NCBI GenBank assembly: GCA_905200645.1
Contig: CAJKLD010000005.1
Location: forward strand, 18,104 to 82,103
Direction: 5' to 3'
From: an uncultured Phascolarctobacterium sp.
GTDB taxonomy: Bacteria > Bacillota > Negativicutes > Acidaminococcales > Acidaminococcaceae
DNA: 64,000 nt
Shown: in pieces, positions 43,253-51,800 of the stretch
Layout of the letters: the number at the start of each line of letters is the position of its first letter
Numbering within the stretch: position 1 is the stretch's first letter
Notes under the pieces: generated by a model
Databases searched by the model: none
The model's input: the letters and a program-made list of their open reading frames with translations, nothing else
What the model was told of the DNA's origin: nothing
Translations under genes and position numbers: made by a program

Positions 43253-43597
43253 CTAGCTTAACTGACGTAAAAGCAGCCACTTACCGTTGCAAGCATAGGC
43301 AAGCCAATTTTTGCGATTATTTCTTAAAAATCCGTTCAGGCTGCTATCCTTAACAATGACCATAAAATAATTACCTGCATCTAAATCTGCAAAGGGCATT
43401 ACGTTTTTACTGTTCCAGCTCAAGCCGGCCAACGCTAATACAGTTCCCCGCCTGCTCCGCAAAAAGATATATAACAGCATACCGCCCATTAAGCCTAAGG
43501 AAAGTAAAAATAGGCTTTCACCATTTACTAATCCCGTCTTGTCTGCCCAAAAAGCCGCTCCTACCAACGCCACCAGCACAACTGCTACAAACAACAT
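43253..43597 (-). CDS. Small membrane protein of unknown function
   Basis: 114 residues, not recognised. Two hydrophobic segments (about residues 2-19 and 29-46), then a soluble C-terminal part (KNVMPFADLDAGNYFMVIVK, ending in YACNGKWLLLRQLS). The ribosome binding site of ATG 43597 is weak. It follows a possible 27-residue peptide gene (43619-43702) and precedes the riboswitch promoter; there is no clear terminator between. Confidence 0.6.
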   Translation of the reverse strand: MLFVAVVLVALVGAAFWADKTGLVNGESLFLLSLGLMGGMLLYIFLRSRRGTVLALAGLSWNSKNVMPFADLDAGNYFMVIVKDSSLNGFLRNNRKNWLAYACNGKWLLLRQLS

Positions 43598-43618
43598 ATA
43601 GCAACGAGTAAAAACGGC

Positions 43619-43702
43619 TTATGCTCCTTTACAAGCTCCTGTGCCAAAAAATAAAAGTAAAACTGCAGTCAACAAAAAAGCCAACCAATATTTTCGTTGC
43701 AT
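43619..43702 (-). CDS. Putative 27-residue hydrophobic peptide
   Basis: A short frame at ATG 43702 encodes MQRKYWLAFLLTAVLLLFFG then TGACKGA: basic start, one membrane-spanning segment, short tail with a cysteine. It is preceded by a strong binding site AAGGGGGATTTTTTT, which is the main reason to list it; a lipobox-like GTGAC is present but atypical. It could be a real small membrane peptide or a chance frame. Confidence 0.4.
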   Translation of the reverse strand: MQRKYWLAFLLTAVLLLFFGTGACKGA

Positions 43703-43803
43703 AAAAAAATCCCCCTTAATAAATTTGTTAACCACAGTATAAACACACTGTCTTACCAAACTATTAAGAGGGCTTTCATATTCTATTAAGCTATTTTGAT
43801 TAT

Positions 43804-44483
43804 TTACAAGGGAAGCGACAGCTGCATTATTGTTCCACAAGGCTTATTATCCAAAACTTTTATAGTACCGTTATGCTGCTTAATAATAGCCTGCGCCAAG
43901 GATAAGCCTAAGCCCAAACCACCTTGACTGCGGCTGCGCGCCTTATCCAGCAGAATTACCAGCAGCCTGTTCAAAGCCGCCTCGTCACCTAACAGCTAAT
44001 AAAATTCAATGTTTTCAAACATATACAGCTTGCCAATAGTTTCACCTTTGTCCATCACAGGCGCTACTGCCGCCAAGAAACGGTAGCAGGTATTTGAGGG
44101 CTCACCATCAACGCCGTGCATACGCAGGATGCGCGTGCTATTCATTTTTGCGGCCAGCTACCTTGATGCTCCCAGATAGCTCTGCCGCAATTACCGTCTC
44201 CCAGCTGATTTAAGATTACCTTTTCGCCGTCCATTGTGACAAAATAAGCCAGCATACTGCCATCTTTTATCGACGTGTCAGAGCAAGGATTCTCACCGCT
44301 ATTAAACCATTCCTCTGCCTCATGGTATACCTTTTTTATCAGCTCCTGCTTTTCGTTAGCCAATATTTCCCACCAAATAAAGCAATATGCTGTAAAAACA
44401 CTGGCCAAAATTAACACGCCAAAAATCACGGCGTAGGTAAAGGTCATACGCAGGCGCAGTCGTTCAAAAATTTCATTCCACAT
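43804..44483 (-). pseudogene. Decayed sensor histidine kinase
   Basis: Pieces in two frames. Frame one (44483-44142) encodes MWNEIFERLRLRMTFTYAVI with a membrane segment and the start of a periplasmic domain, ending SWPQK-stop. The second frame (44145-43804) resumes with the rest of the sensor domain up to ENIEFY, hits TAG at 43996-43998, and goes on with LLGDEAALNRLLVILLDKA joined directly to SQGGLGLGLSLAQAII, the G-box of the ATPase domain, ending in MQLSLPL. One base seems lost in an A5 run near 44145; the HAMP/HisKA part and a piece between the N and G boxes are missing. About 226 codons remain, against some 400-450 in intact kinases. Confidence 0.85.
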
Positions 44484-44744
44484 AGTAACCTACTCCGCGC
44501 AAGGTTTTAATTAACTCCTCATTATGCAGGCTGGAAATTTTTTTGCGTAGCAAACGAATGTGCACATCCAAATTAATTTAGGCATCATCCAATCCAGTAC
44601 CAGAACATCATAGCCGTCAGCATAAACTTTACAGTAAGCTTCTTCTCCATCCTGCACCCAAACAGTATTTATATTTTGTTTTTTCAAAAGCATTGTTAAA
44701 AGCTTGCTCAAGTTCAAATCATCTTCAGCCAATAGTATTTTCAT
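44473..44744 (-). pseudogene. Decayed OmpR-type response regulator
   Basis: ATG 44744 opens a receiver domain (MKILLAEDDLNLSKLLTMLL) with the acidic pair and phosphoacceptor region VLVLDWMMPK, then the frame breaks. In another frame the end of a winged-helix output domain follows: LDVHIRLLRKKISSLHNEE then LIKTLRGVGYYVE-stop, ending at 44473 and overlapping the kinase start as in intact regulator-kinase pairs. Roughly the last half of the receiver and most of the DNA-binding domain are deleted. Confidence 0.85.
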
Positions 44745-44882
44745 AATTTCGCCTCCGCAGATATTTTATCACGTTATAGCATACTAGAAGCTGCTGAATT
44801 TTAACTGAATACTACCAACTTTAAAGCTTTTTTAGTTCTATTGATTTATTAAGCATAAATATTGACAGTAAAACTGTTTATA

Positions 44883-45317
44883 TCAACATTTATATTTAGT
44901 TACTTTCATATTTTTTGTTTTTATTTCTTTAAGAACCAATTCTATACACATATCTAAATTTTTTCTAATATCTGTTTCCCAAAACCGCAATACATTCCAA
45001 CCATTATCACGAAGTTCAATAGTATTCTCCAAATCCCTCTCTATATTACGTTTTATTTTCTCATGCCAAAACTCCACATTAGTATGTACATCATAACGCT
45101 CAAATGTTTTTCCGTGCCAAAAATCGCCATCACAAAATATAGCTATTCTATATTTAGTAATGACTATATCTGGATGGCAATTATAAAGTTTTATGTTTTT
45201 ACGATACCGAACCCCTTTATGCCACAGTGCTTTACGCAAGGATACCTCAATTTTAGTATCCTTGCTTTTTATAGCTACCATATTCTTATGTCGCTGAGCT
45301 TTTGTTAAATTATCCAT
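44883..45317 (-). CDS. vsr: Very short patch repair endonuclease (Vsr)
   Basis: 144 residues. Vsr nicks next to T:G mismatches made by deamination of 5-methylcytosine. Family markers: NMVAIKSKDTKIEVSLRKAL, HPDIVITKYRIAIFCDGDFW HGK, WHEKIKRNIERD and WNVLRFWE. It follows the EcoRII-like nuclease by 13 bases on the same strand, giving the order methylase-nuclease-vsr, as expected for protection of a C5-methylated CCWGG-type site. The region is AT-rich compared with neighbours, in keeping with horizontal transfer. Confidence 0.95.
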   Translation of the reverse strand: MDNLTKAQRHKNMVAIKSKDTKIEVSLRKALWHKGVRYRKNIKLYNCHPDIVITKYRIAIFCDGDFWHGKTFERYDVHTNVEFWHEKIKRNIERDLENTIELRDNGWNVLRFWETDIRKNLDMCIELVLKEIKTKNMKVTKYKC

Positions 45318-45330
45318 TATATTTAACCAT

Positions 45331-46512
45331 TTATAAATTCACACCTTCTGTTTCTTTAACATAGTCAACAAATTTCTTGATAGTCCAAATACGGTTTTGC
45401 TTTTCTTTAGGGTACGTTTTTATATATTCCCTAGGAACAACTAAAATGACTTTTTCTGCTTCCATTTCATCCATTTGATCTGCTGATATCCCCTGTTGCA
45501 AAGTACAGAGAAACTTATTTTTATCTCTTAATCTGTCGGCTTCATTCAAAATCTGTCTCCATCTATCTTTACAAGTAGTTTTAGCAGCTAAACTGATCAA
45601 TTTATCCGTAGAAAAAGAAATATTTCTATAAGCATCCTGAGATGGAAAAATAAAATCCGGCCTTTTTTTGCCTTCTGTAACAGCCTGTGAAGTATATTCT
45701 ATTTTATTACCATCAAATATTGCAGATAAATGATGCTCTAAACTTTTTCCTGCTCTGCTTTTCCTGCGATTCAATACCTGATTAGCAATCTTAATAAAAT
45801 CCTCGACATCATCAAAACCATTGCGAATTAAATCTCCATATCTTGCATGTTCAATAGCTCTGAACAGCTTAAATTCCATATTATACCAGTCTAAAAGTTT
45901 TTGATCAGGATTATATATTATATATTCTAAATGATTATATACAATATTTTCTATTTCACGAGCTTTAGCAGACACAGCTTCTGACGTAGGAAAATCTACA
46001 TCAAGCATGACAATAAAATTATAAAACTGTTCCTTCTCTAGAATATCCACATCTCTATTATTTATGTTAATTAGATTGTTAGTTTCAGTAGGAGATATAT
46101 TAAAAGCATCTAAAAACTGATTTATTTCCTCATCTGTATTTAACACATATCCTTGATAATCAACTTCTGTATTTTGAATTAAAACAAACAGCGCACCTGT
46201 ATATTCGTGATTTAAAAACTCAAAACCTCGACCAAAATTAGTAATTCTATATTCATTACGAGTGCCTTTGCCATAATAAATAAAGCGGGTATCAGTGACT
46301 TTTCCATCCTGCCAACTAATTTTTACCCATTTTTCATGATTCTTACCTTTTTCAAATCGTTTATCAAATAAAATAGGAATAGCTGGCTTAGCAATATAAA
46401 TTCCCGCCTGATGACCACCTGTTAAACCAGTATCATTAGCTGATAAAAATTTACAGAAAGATAGTTTTCCCTTGTTGACAGCATTTATAGCCAATTCTGC
46501 GTAATTATCCAT
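45331..46512 (-). CDS. EcoRII-like type II restriction endonuclease
   Basis: 393 residues. The N-terminal effector-binding domain shows NDTGLTGGHQAGIYI at residues 26-40, characteristic of EcoRII-type type IIE enzymes; the C-terminal catalytic domain (about 255-390) has GKSLEHHLSAIF, RPDFIFPSQDAY and LAAKTTCKDRWRQIL, the EcoRII PD-(D/E)xK-like core. Type IIE enzymes need a second site as effector. Recognition of CCWGG is predicted from the family and from the Dcm and Vsr partners, not proven. Its start codon overlaps the methylase stop by one base, so nuclease synthesis is coupled to methylase translation. Confidence 0.92.
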   Translation of the reverse strand: MDNYAELAINAVNKGKLSFCKFLSANDTGLTGGHQAGIYIAKPAIPILFDKRFEKGKNHEKWVKISWQDGKVTDTRFIYYGKGTRNEYRITNFGRGFEFLNHEYTGALFVLIQNTEVDYQGYVLNTDEEINQFLDAFNISPTETNNLININNRDVDILEKEQFYNFIVMLDVDFPTSEAVSAKAREIENIVYNHLEYIIYNPDQKLLDWYNMEFKLFRAIEHARYGDLIRNGFDDVEDFIKIANQVLNRRKSRAGKSLEHHLSAIFDGNKIEYTSQAVTEGKKRPDFIFPSQDAYRNISFSTDKLISLAAKTTCKDRWRQILNEADRLRDKNKFLCTLQQGISADQMDEMEAEKVILVVPREYIKTYPKEKQNRIWTIKKFVDYVKETEGVNL

Positions 46513-47651
46513 TATATTACCTCTCTATATTTTTCCACTATATTACAATCCAACATATTAAGCTTATCAACAACCAGTTTCGCAATACATTCAATAAGAG
46601 GAACTACCACAGAATTACCAAACTGTCTATAGGCTTGAGTATCCGATACAGGGATGACAAAACTATCTGGAAATCCCTGCAAACGTGCACACTCACGCGG
46701 AGTCAGCTTACGTGGATTCTTTCCCGCCTGTTCTATCAATACCTCGGAGCCATCCTTGTAATATCTAGCACTTAGTGTTCTAGAAATACCATCCAAAGGT
46801 GCTATACCATATCCAAAACCATTGCCAGCAGCTTTATGCTTAGCTGCATAATTTTGTAAATAAAGCCAAAGTTTATCAGAAAGTGTATACTTGTCACTTA
46901 CTTCATGCTCTAAAATATCACTAATTACTGGTTTTATTTTTTGTGGTAAAATATTAAATCGAAAATCAATATTATCGCCATATCGTTCTTTATCAAAACC
47001 AACTATTATAATGCGCTCACGGTGCTGTGGAACAAAGCTCTGTCCATCAAGAACTTGGTAGAACACCTCATAATTTAATTCGTATAATGATTCAAGTATA
47101 ATCTGAAAAGTTCTGCCTTTATCATGACTACACAAATTTTTGACATTTTCCAACATGAAAGCTTTAGGACGTTTAGCTTTCAAAATACGGCATACATCAA
47201 AAAATAAAGTACCTTGGGTTTTATCTTCAAAACCGGTTGCTCTACCTAAGCTTTGTTTTTTGGATACGCCAGCAATAGAAAACGGCTGACAAGGAAATCC
47301 TGCTATTAAAACATCATGATTTGGTATGTCCTTAGCATCTATCTTAGTGATATCTCCATCTGGATATTCTCCAAAATTAGCCATATAAGTCTGTTGACAA
47401 AATTTATTCCACTCATTGGAATAAACGCATTCTCCGCCAACTCTTTCATACGCAATTCTCATACCACCTATACCAGCAAACAAATCTATAAAAGTAAATG
47501 TAGTATTACGTTTTTTCTTATTTTTTTGAGCCATCATCAAATATATGGCTGTAGAAATAGAATCTTGTACACTCATACCTGTTATTTTTGCATAATCCGT
47601 AATTTCTTTATATTGATTATCTTCTAATCTTATATGAACCTGTTTTGCCAT
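46512..47651 (-). CDS. dcm: DNA (cytosine-5) methyltransferase, Dcm/M.EcoRII-like, with N-terminal ribbon-helix-helix
   Basis: 379 residues. Motif I FIDLFAGIGGMRIAYE, motif IV GFPCQPFSIAG with catalytic Cys121, motif VI ENVKNL, motif VIII QHRERIIIVGF, motif X QFGNSVVVPLI; a target recognition domain lies around residues 250-310. Residues 1-45 (KQVHIRLEDNQYKEITDYAK then ITGMSVQDSISTAIYLMM) look like a ribbon-helix-helix DNA-binding domain, in the place where M.EcoRII-type enzymes have a regulatory N-terminus. This suggests autogenous control; a short inverted repeat GAGAA/TTCTC overlaps the promoter. First gene of the methylase-nuclease-vsr operon. Confidence 0.94.
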   Translation of the reverse strand: MAKQVHIRLEDNQYKEITDYAKITGMSVQDSISTAIYLMMAQKNKKKRNTTFTFIDLFAGIGGMRIAYERVGGECVYSNEWNKFCQQTYMANFGEYPDGDITKIDAKDIPNHDVLIAGFPCQPFSIAGVSKKQSLGRATGFEDKTQGTLFFDVCRILKAKRPKAFMLENVKNLCSHDKGRTFQIILESLYELNYEVFYQVLDGQSFVPQHRERIIIVGFDKERYGDNIDFRFNILPQKIKPVISDILEHEVSDKYTLSDKLWLYLQNYAAKHKAAGNGFGYGIAPLDGISRTLSARYYKDGSEVLIEQAGKNPRKLTPRECARLQGFPDSFVIPVSDTQAYRQFGNSVVVPLIECIAKLVVDKLNMLDCNIVEKYREVI

Positions 47652-47681
47652 TATTGCACCTCTGGGAATTTTTATATACCT

Positions 47682-47710
47682 AGTATAACACAGAGAACAG
47701 ATTTTCTCAA
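47682..47710 (-). promoter_or_regulatory. Promoter of the restriction-modification operon
   Basis: Minus strand TTGAGA (47705-47710), 17-base spacer, TATACT (47682-47687), 31 bases before the methylase ATG. GAGAA-AATCTG-TTCTC spans the -35 box and spacer and is a candidate operator for the methylase N-terminal domain. Confidence 0.75.
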
Positions 47711-47815
47711 GAGTGTATCCAAAAACGACATATATGTAGAAATATTATATGCATTTTTAATAACAAATTTTATTTAATATTTTATAAAAATAATTCTAAA
47801 AATATTCATTAGAAT

Positions 47816-47848
47816 ACAAAAAAGGAGAATGCCGCAGCACTCTCCTTT
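47816..47848 (-). terminator. Terminator of the Nudix operon
   Basis: Stem AAAGGAGA / TCTCCTTT (47821-47828 and 47841-47848) with inner TGC/GCA pairing, followed on the minus strand by further T; 5 bases after the stop of the gene at 47854. Confidence 0.88.
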
Positions 47849-47853
47849 GCATT

Positions 47854-48246
47854 TTATCTGTAACTATTAAGTTCTACCATCAGCTCCGCGTAGGTACCTT
47901 TTTTATTCGCCAACATTAAATTCAACGTCCACATGCTCTGCCCTACGTCGTCCGTAGTGCGCGCAGCCTGTAAGCGTGGTTTAGTGTTGCCAATAAATTG
48001 CAGAATATCTTCACCCTCCAGCAGCAAGGACATATCTCCGCGCGCATAGCCTGTTAACCCTTGGTCCGAAAACAGCACCGTCAGCATCAGCATATCATCC
48101 ATACGCCAGCATTCCAAACGATAACTGCGTCCGTCGCTCAAAGCGCCCATTCTATAACCAACATCCATAACGCCGTCCTCATCCGGCTCATAAGGAGACG
48201 GCACATAGTTCACCCTACAAGGAACATTAAACTTTTTAATCAACAT
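47854..48246 (-). CDS. Conserved-looking soluble protein of unknown function
   Basis: 130 residues, not recognised. No signal peptide or membrane segment. The sequence (MLIKKFNVPCRVNYVPSPYE, a central SYRLECWRMDDMLMLTVLFS, then MWTLNLMLANKKGTYAEL) suggests a beta-rich domain with some helix. ATG 48246 lies 4-5 bases after GGAGATAAAG and overlaps the Nudix stop by 11 bases, so it is translationally coupled to the Nudix gene and likely related to it in function. Confidence 0.75.
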   Translation of the reverse strand: MLIKKFNVPCRVNYVPSPYEPDEDGVMDVGYRMGALSDGRSYRLECWRMDDMLMLTVLFSDQGLTGYARGDMSLLLEGEDILQFIGNTKPRLQAARTTDDVGQSMWTLNLMLANKKGTYAELMVELNSYR

Positions 48247-48763
48247 CTTTATCTCCTACTAGTTTGTTATCCTCTTGCTGCAAATATTTTTCCAGCAGCG
48301 TATGCGTGATATTACCCGCAGGATAAACCAAAGCCAAAGCCTGCTGTTTGGGCACCCAAACAGCATCATGTATTTCTTCTGACAAGAAAAGCTTTGCTTT
48401 TTTTGTTCTGGCAATAAAACCAATCAACAGCATGTGCTGCTGCGGCTCCCATTGACTGCAAACAAAATGTATTTCTTCTACTGTTAGGCCAATTTCCTCC
48501 TGCACCTCACGAGCAGCACAATTTTCAGCCTGTTCTCCCGTCTGCACATAACCGGAAACAAAATTATAATATTTTTCGGACATATACTTGGGACGCAGCA
48601 AAGCTACTTCTTCCAGTTCATTGATAACCATAGTAATTGTCACAACGGGAAAAATATCAAAAAAAGGCTTATGGCAAGCATGACACCAAGGTACGCAGCC
48701 ATCATCACCAAAGGGAACGCTGCCCAGCTTAGCACCGCACTGAGGGCAAAATGTAAAATGCAT
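48236..48763 (-). CDS. Zinc-ribbon Nudix hydrolase (NudC-like)
   Basis: 175 residues. N-terminal zinc ribbon with CPQCG (residues 6-10) and CHAC (27-30), then a Nudix domain with box GYVQTGEQAENCAAREVQEE IGL (GX5EX7REUXEEXGU, about residues 71-93). This layout recalls NADH pyrophosphatase NudC and related NAD-cap or nucleoside-diphosphate hydrolases, but the protein is shorter than E. coli NudC (257) because the N-terminal domain is absent. Ribosome binding site AAGGAG before ATG 48763. First gene of a two-gene unit. Confidence 0.9.
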   Translation of the reverse strand: MHFTFCPQCGAKLGSVPFGDDGCVPWCHACHKPFFDIFPVVTITMVINELEEVALLRPKYMSEKYYNFVSGYVQTGEQAENCAAREVQEEIGLTVEEIHFVCSQWEPQQHMLLIGFIARTKKAKLFLSEEIHDAVWVPKQQALALVYPAGNITHTLLEKYLQQEDNKLVGDKDVD

Positions 48764-48808
48764 AATTATCTCCTTAGACTTAACCTTTAGCAGCTAAGCC
48801 TGCTTTGT

Positions 48809-48846
48809 AAGAAAAGCGCTCCAAAGCCAAGAGGCCTGGAGCGCTT
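48809..48846 (-). terminator. Terminator of rpoB-rpoC
   Basis: Perfect 10-bp stem AAGCGCTCCA / TGGAGCGCTT (48814-48823 and 48837-48846) followed on the minus strand by TTCTTAC; 26 bases after the rpoC stop. T-run short but stem strong. Confidence 0.85.
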
Positions 48847-48871
48847 AATGTGTTAATTATCTCGCAACAGG

Positions 48872-51800
48872 TTATTCGGTAACCTCACCGTTTTTTTCAG
48901 TCTCTTTTGGAACATTATATTTAACCTTAATGTCACGATAACGGCTCATGCCGGTACCGGCAGGAATAAGTTTGCCGATAATAACATTTTCCTTAAGACC
49001 CAGCAGCGGGTCGACTTTGCCTTTAATAGCGGCATCGGTAAGTACGCGGGTGGTCTCTTGGAAGGAAGCGGCTGACAAGAAAGAATCTGTTGCCAAAGAA
49101 GCCTTAGTGATACCCAACAGGATAGGATGTCCTTCGGCAGGCTCTTTACCGGCTTCAATCATAGCAGCGTTCTGCTCTTCAAATTTTGCTATATCAACAT
49201 CATTACCAGGCATCATCGTAGTATCGCCGGATTCGTCAATGCGAATCTTACGCATCATTTGACGCACCATTACCTCAATATGCTTACTGTTAATATCTAC
49301 ACCTTGAGATTTATAAACGCCGACTACCTGAGAAACCAAATAATGCTGCGTTGCCTTTACGCCGCTGATACGCAGTACGTCGTGAGGATTGAGAGAACCT
49401 TCGGTAAGGCGGTCGCCTACTGCCACCTGCTCGCCCTCGGTAACAGACAACTTAGCACCATAAGGAATTTGATATTCCTGACCTAAGCTATCCTCGCCGG
49501 TAACAATTACACGGCGGCTGCCGGCTTCTTCAACAATATGTACCGTACCTGCATTTTCGGTAAGCAGGCCGGGATGCTTCGGCTTACGTGCTTCAAACAA
49601 TTCTTCAACACGAGGCAGACCTTGGGTAATATCGTCGCCGCCTGCAACGCCGCCGGTGTGGAAGGTACGCATGGTAAGCTGGGTACCGGGTTCACCGATG
49701 GATTGAGCGGAAATTGTGCCGACTGCTTCGCCGACATCAACGTTTTTGCCGGTTGCCAGGTTACGGCCATAGCATTTGCGGCAAACACCGTATTTTGCTT
49801 TACATGTCAATACGCTGCGAATCTTAACCTTAGTACGCAGCCGGCAAATACGTTCTGCCATATCTTCGGTTACGTATTCGTTAATATGGTAGAGAATTTC
49901 GCCGTTCTCATCCAAGATATCTTCAGCCAGATTACGACCGATAATGCGGTCATACAAGGTTTCGATAACACGTTTTTCCATCTTGCCTTCAACGATAGCT
50001 TCAACCTCGATACCGGCAATATCATTGTTGCGGATACGCAGTTCCTTAACAGTACCGTCAGCTAAAACAGCATCAATAACCGCTTCGGTCATGCTTTCAC
50101 CGGTATGAGCCAGTACTTCGCCGGCACCGTTAACGATGTCTTCGGCAACCTCTTTATTTTCAAAGTTGTGCATCATAGCTTCTTTCAGCACCTTGTGGGC
50201 GAATTCTTCGCTAATATTGATGCGAACGGTTTCTACATCTTCGCCGTTCATATCCTCGCTGGAGTAAAGGCTGATTTCTTCAACCTTAGCGTCGTTGAGT
50301 TTAGCGAACAGCTCCGGAGTAACATTGGTATCTGCTTCAGCAATCAAATTACCGGCTTCATCCAGTACGCCGACAGCCAAGGTACGACCCATAATGCTGT
50401 CGCGGATTTTATTTTGGCTGGAGCCTAAAACAGCTTTGCTCAAGCGGTTGCGCTCTTTCACCAAATTCATGCCTACGATATCGCAGTCGTCCTCGCGCAC
50501 GATAACATCCTGAGCAACGTCTACCAAGCGACGGGTCAGATAACCGGAGTCGGCAGTACGCAGCGCAGTATCAGCCAAGCCTTTGCGGGCGCCATGGGAG
50601 GAAATGAAGTATTCCAAAATGGTCAGGCCCTCACGGAAGTTAGATTTAATAGGACGGTCGATAATACGGCCGGAAGGATCGGCCATCAAACCGCGCATAC
50701 CAGCCAGCTGACGAATCTGCTGTTTGTTGCCGCGGGCGCCGGAGTCAGCCATCATAGCTACGGAATTGAATTTATCCATAGTGGATTTCATCAAAGCGTC
50801 GGTAACCTTATCGGTAGCTTGGTTCCACAGCTCAATAACCTTGCGGTAACGTTCGTCGTCGCTCATCAAGCCGCGGCGGAACATACGCTCTGCCTTATCA
50901 ACTTCTTTTTCTGTTGCGTCCAAAATAGCCTGCTTTTCAGCAGGAATCTTAATGTCGGAAGTAGCGATAGAGATACCGGACTTACAAGCGTTATCGTAGC
51001 CCATTTTCTTAACAACGTCGAGAATTTCGGCAGTACGCAGATTACCAAACAGCTTATGAGCTTTAGCAACCAATTTACCCAGCTCGCCCTTATTGATAAG
51101 CTTACCTAAATGCCAGCTTTCTTTGCCGTCCGCGTCCTTTTCCTTGTGGAAATAACGCATTTCTTTCGGCAGCTCGCCGTTGAAAATAGTGTTGCCAACA
51201 GTTGTAGTAACCAAAGAAACGCCTTCGTTCTTAGGCTCGTCAAAAATTTCACTATTGGGAATGTATACTTTAATCTCCGCCTGCAAAGCAACTGCATGGT
51301 GGAAGTATGCCAGTTGTGCTTCATCCACGCTACTGAAGCGTTTGCCCTCGCCAAAAGCGCCTTCTTTAACGATAGTCAGATAGTAAGCGCCCAAAACCAT
51401 ATCCTGAGTAGGAACGGCAACAGGCTTGCCGTCCTTAGGAGCCAAAATATTGTTTACAGACATCATCAGCATACGTGCTTCGGCCTGCGCCTCTACGGAC
51501 AAAGGCAGATGGACTGCCATCTGGTCGCCGTCGAAGTCGGCGTTATAAGCAGTACATACCAAAGGATGCAGCTTAATTGCACGGCCTTCGCTCAAAATAG
51601 GCTCAAAGGCTTGGATACCCAGTCTGTGCAGCGTCGGTGCACGGTTGAGCAGTACGGGATGCTCTTTAATAACATCCTCTAAAATATCCCAAACTTCTGC
51701 TTCGGCACGTTCAACCTTGCGTTTAGCACTCTTAATATTAGTAGCAATACCGCTGGTTACTAAGCGTTTCATAACAAAAGGTTTGAACAACTCCAAAGCC

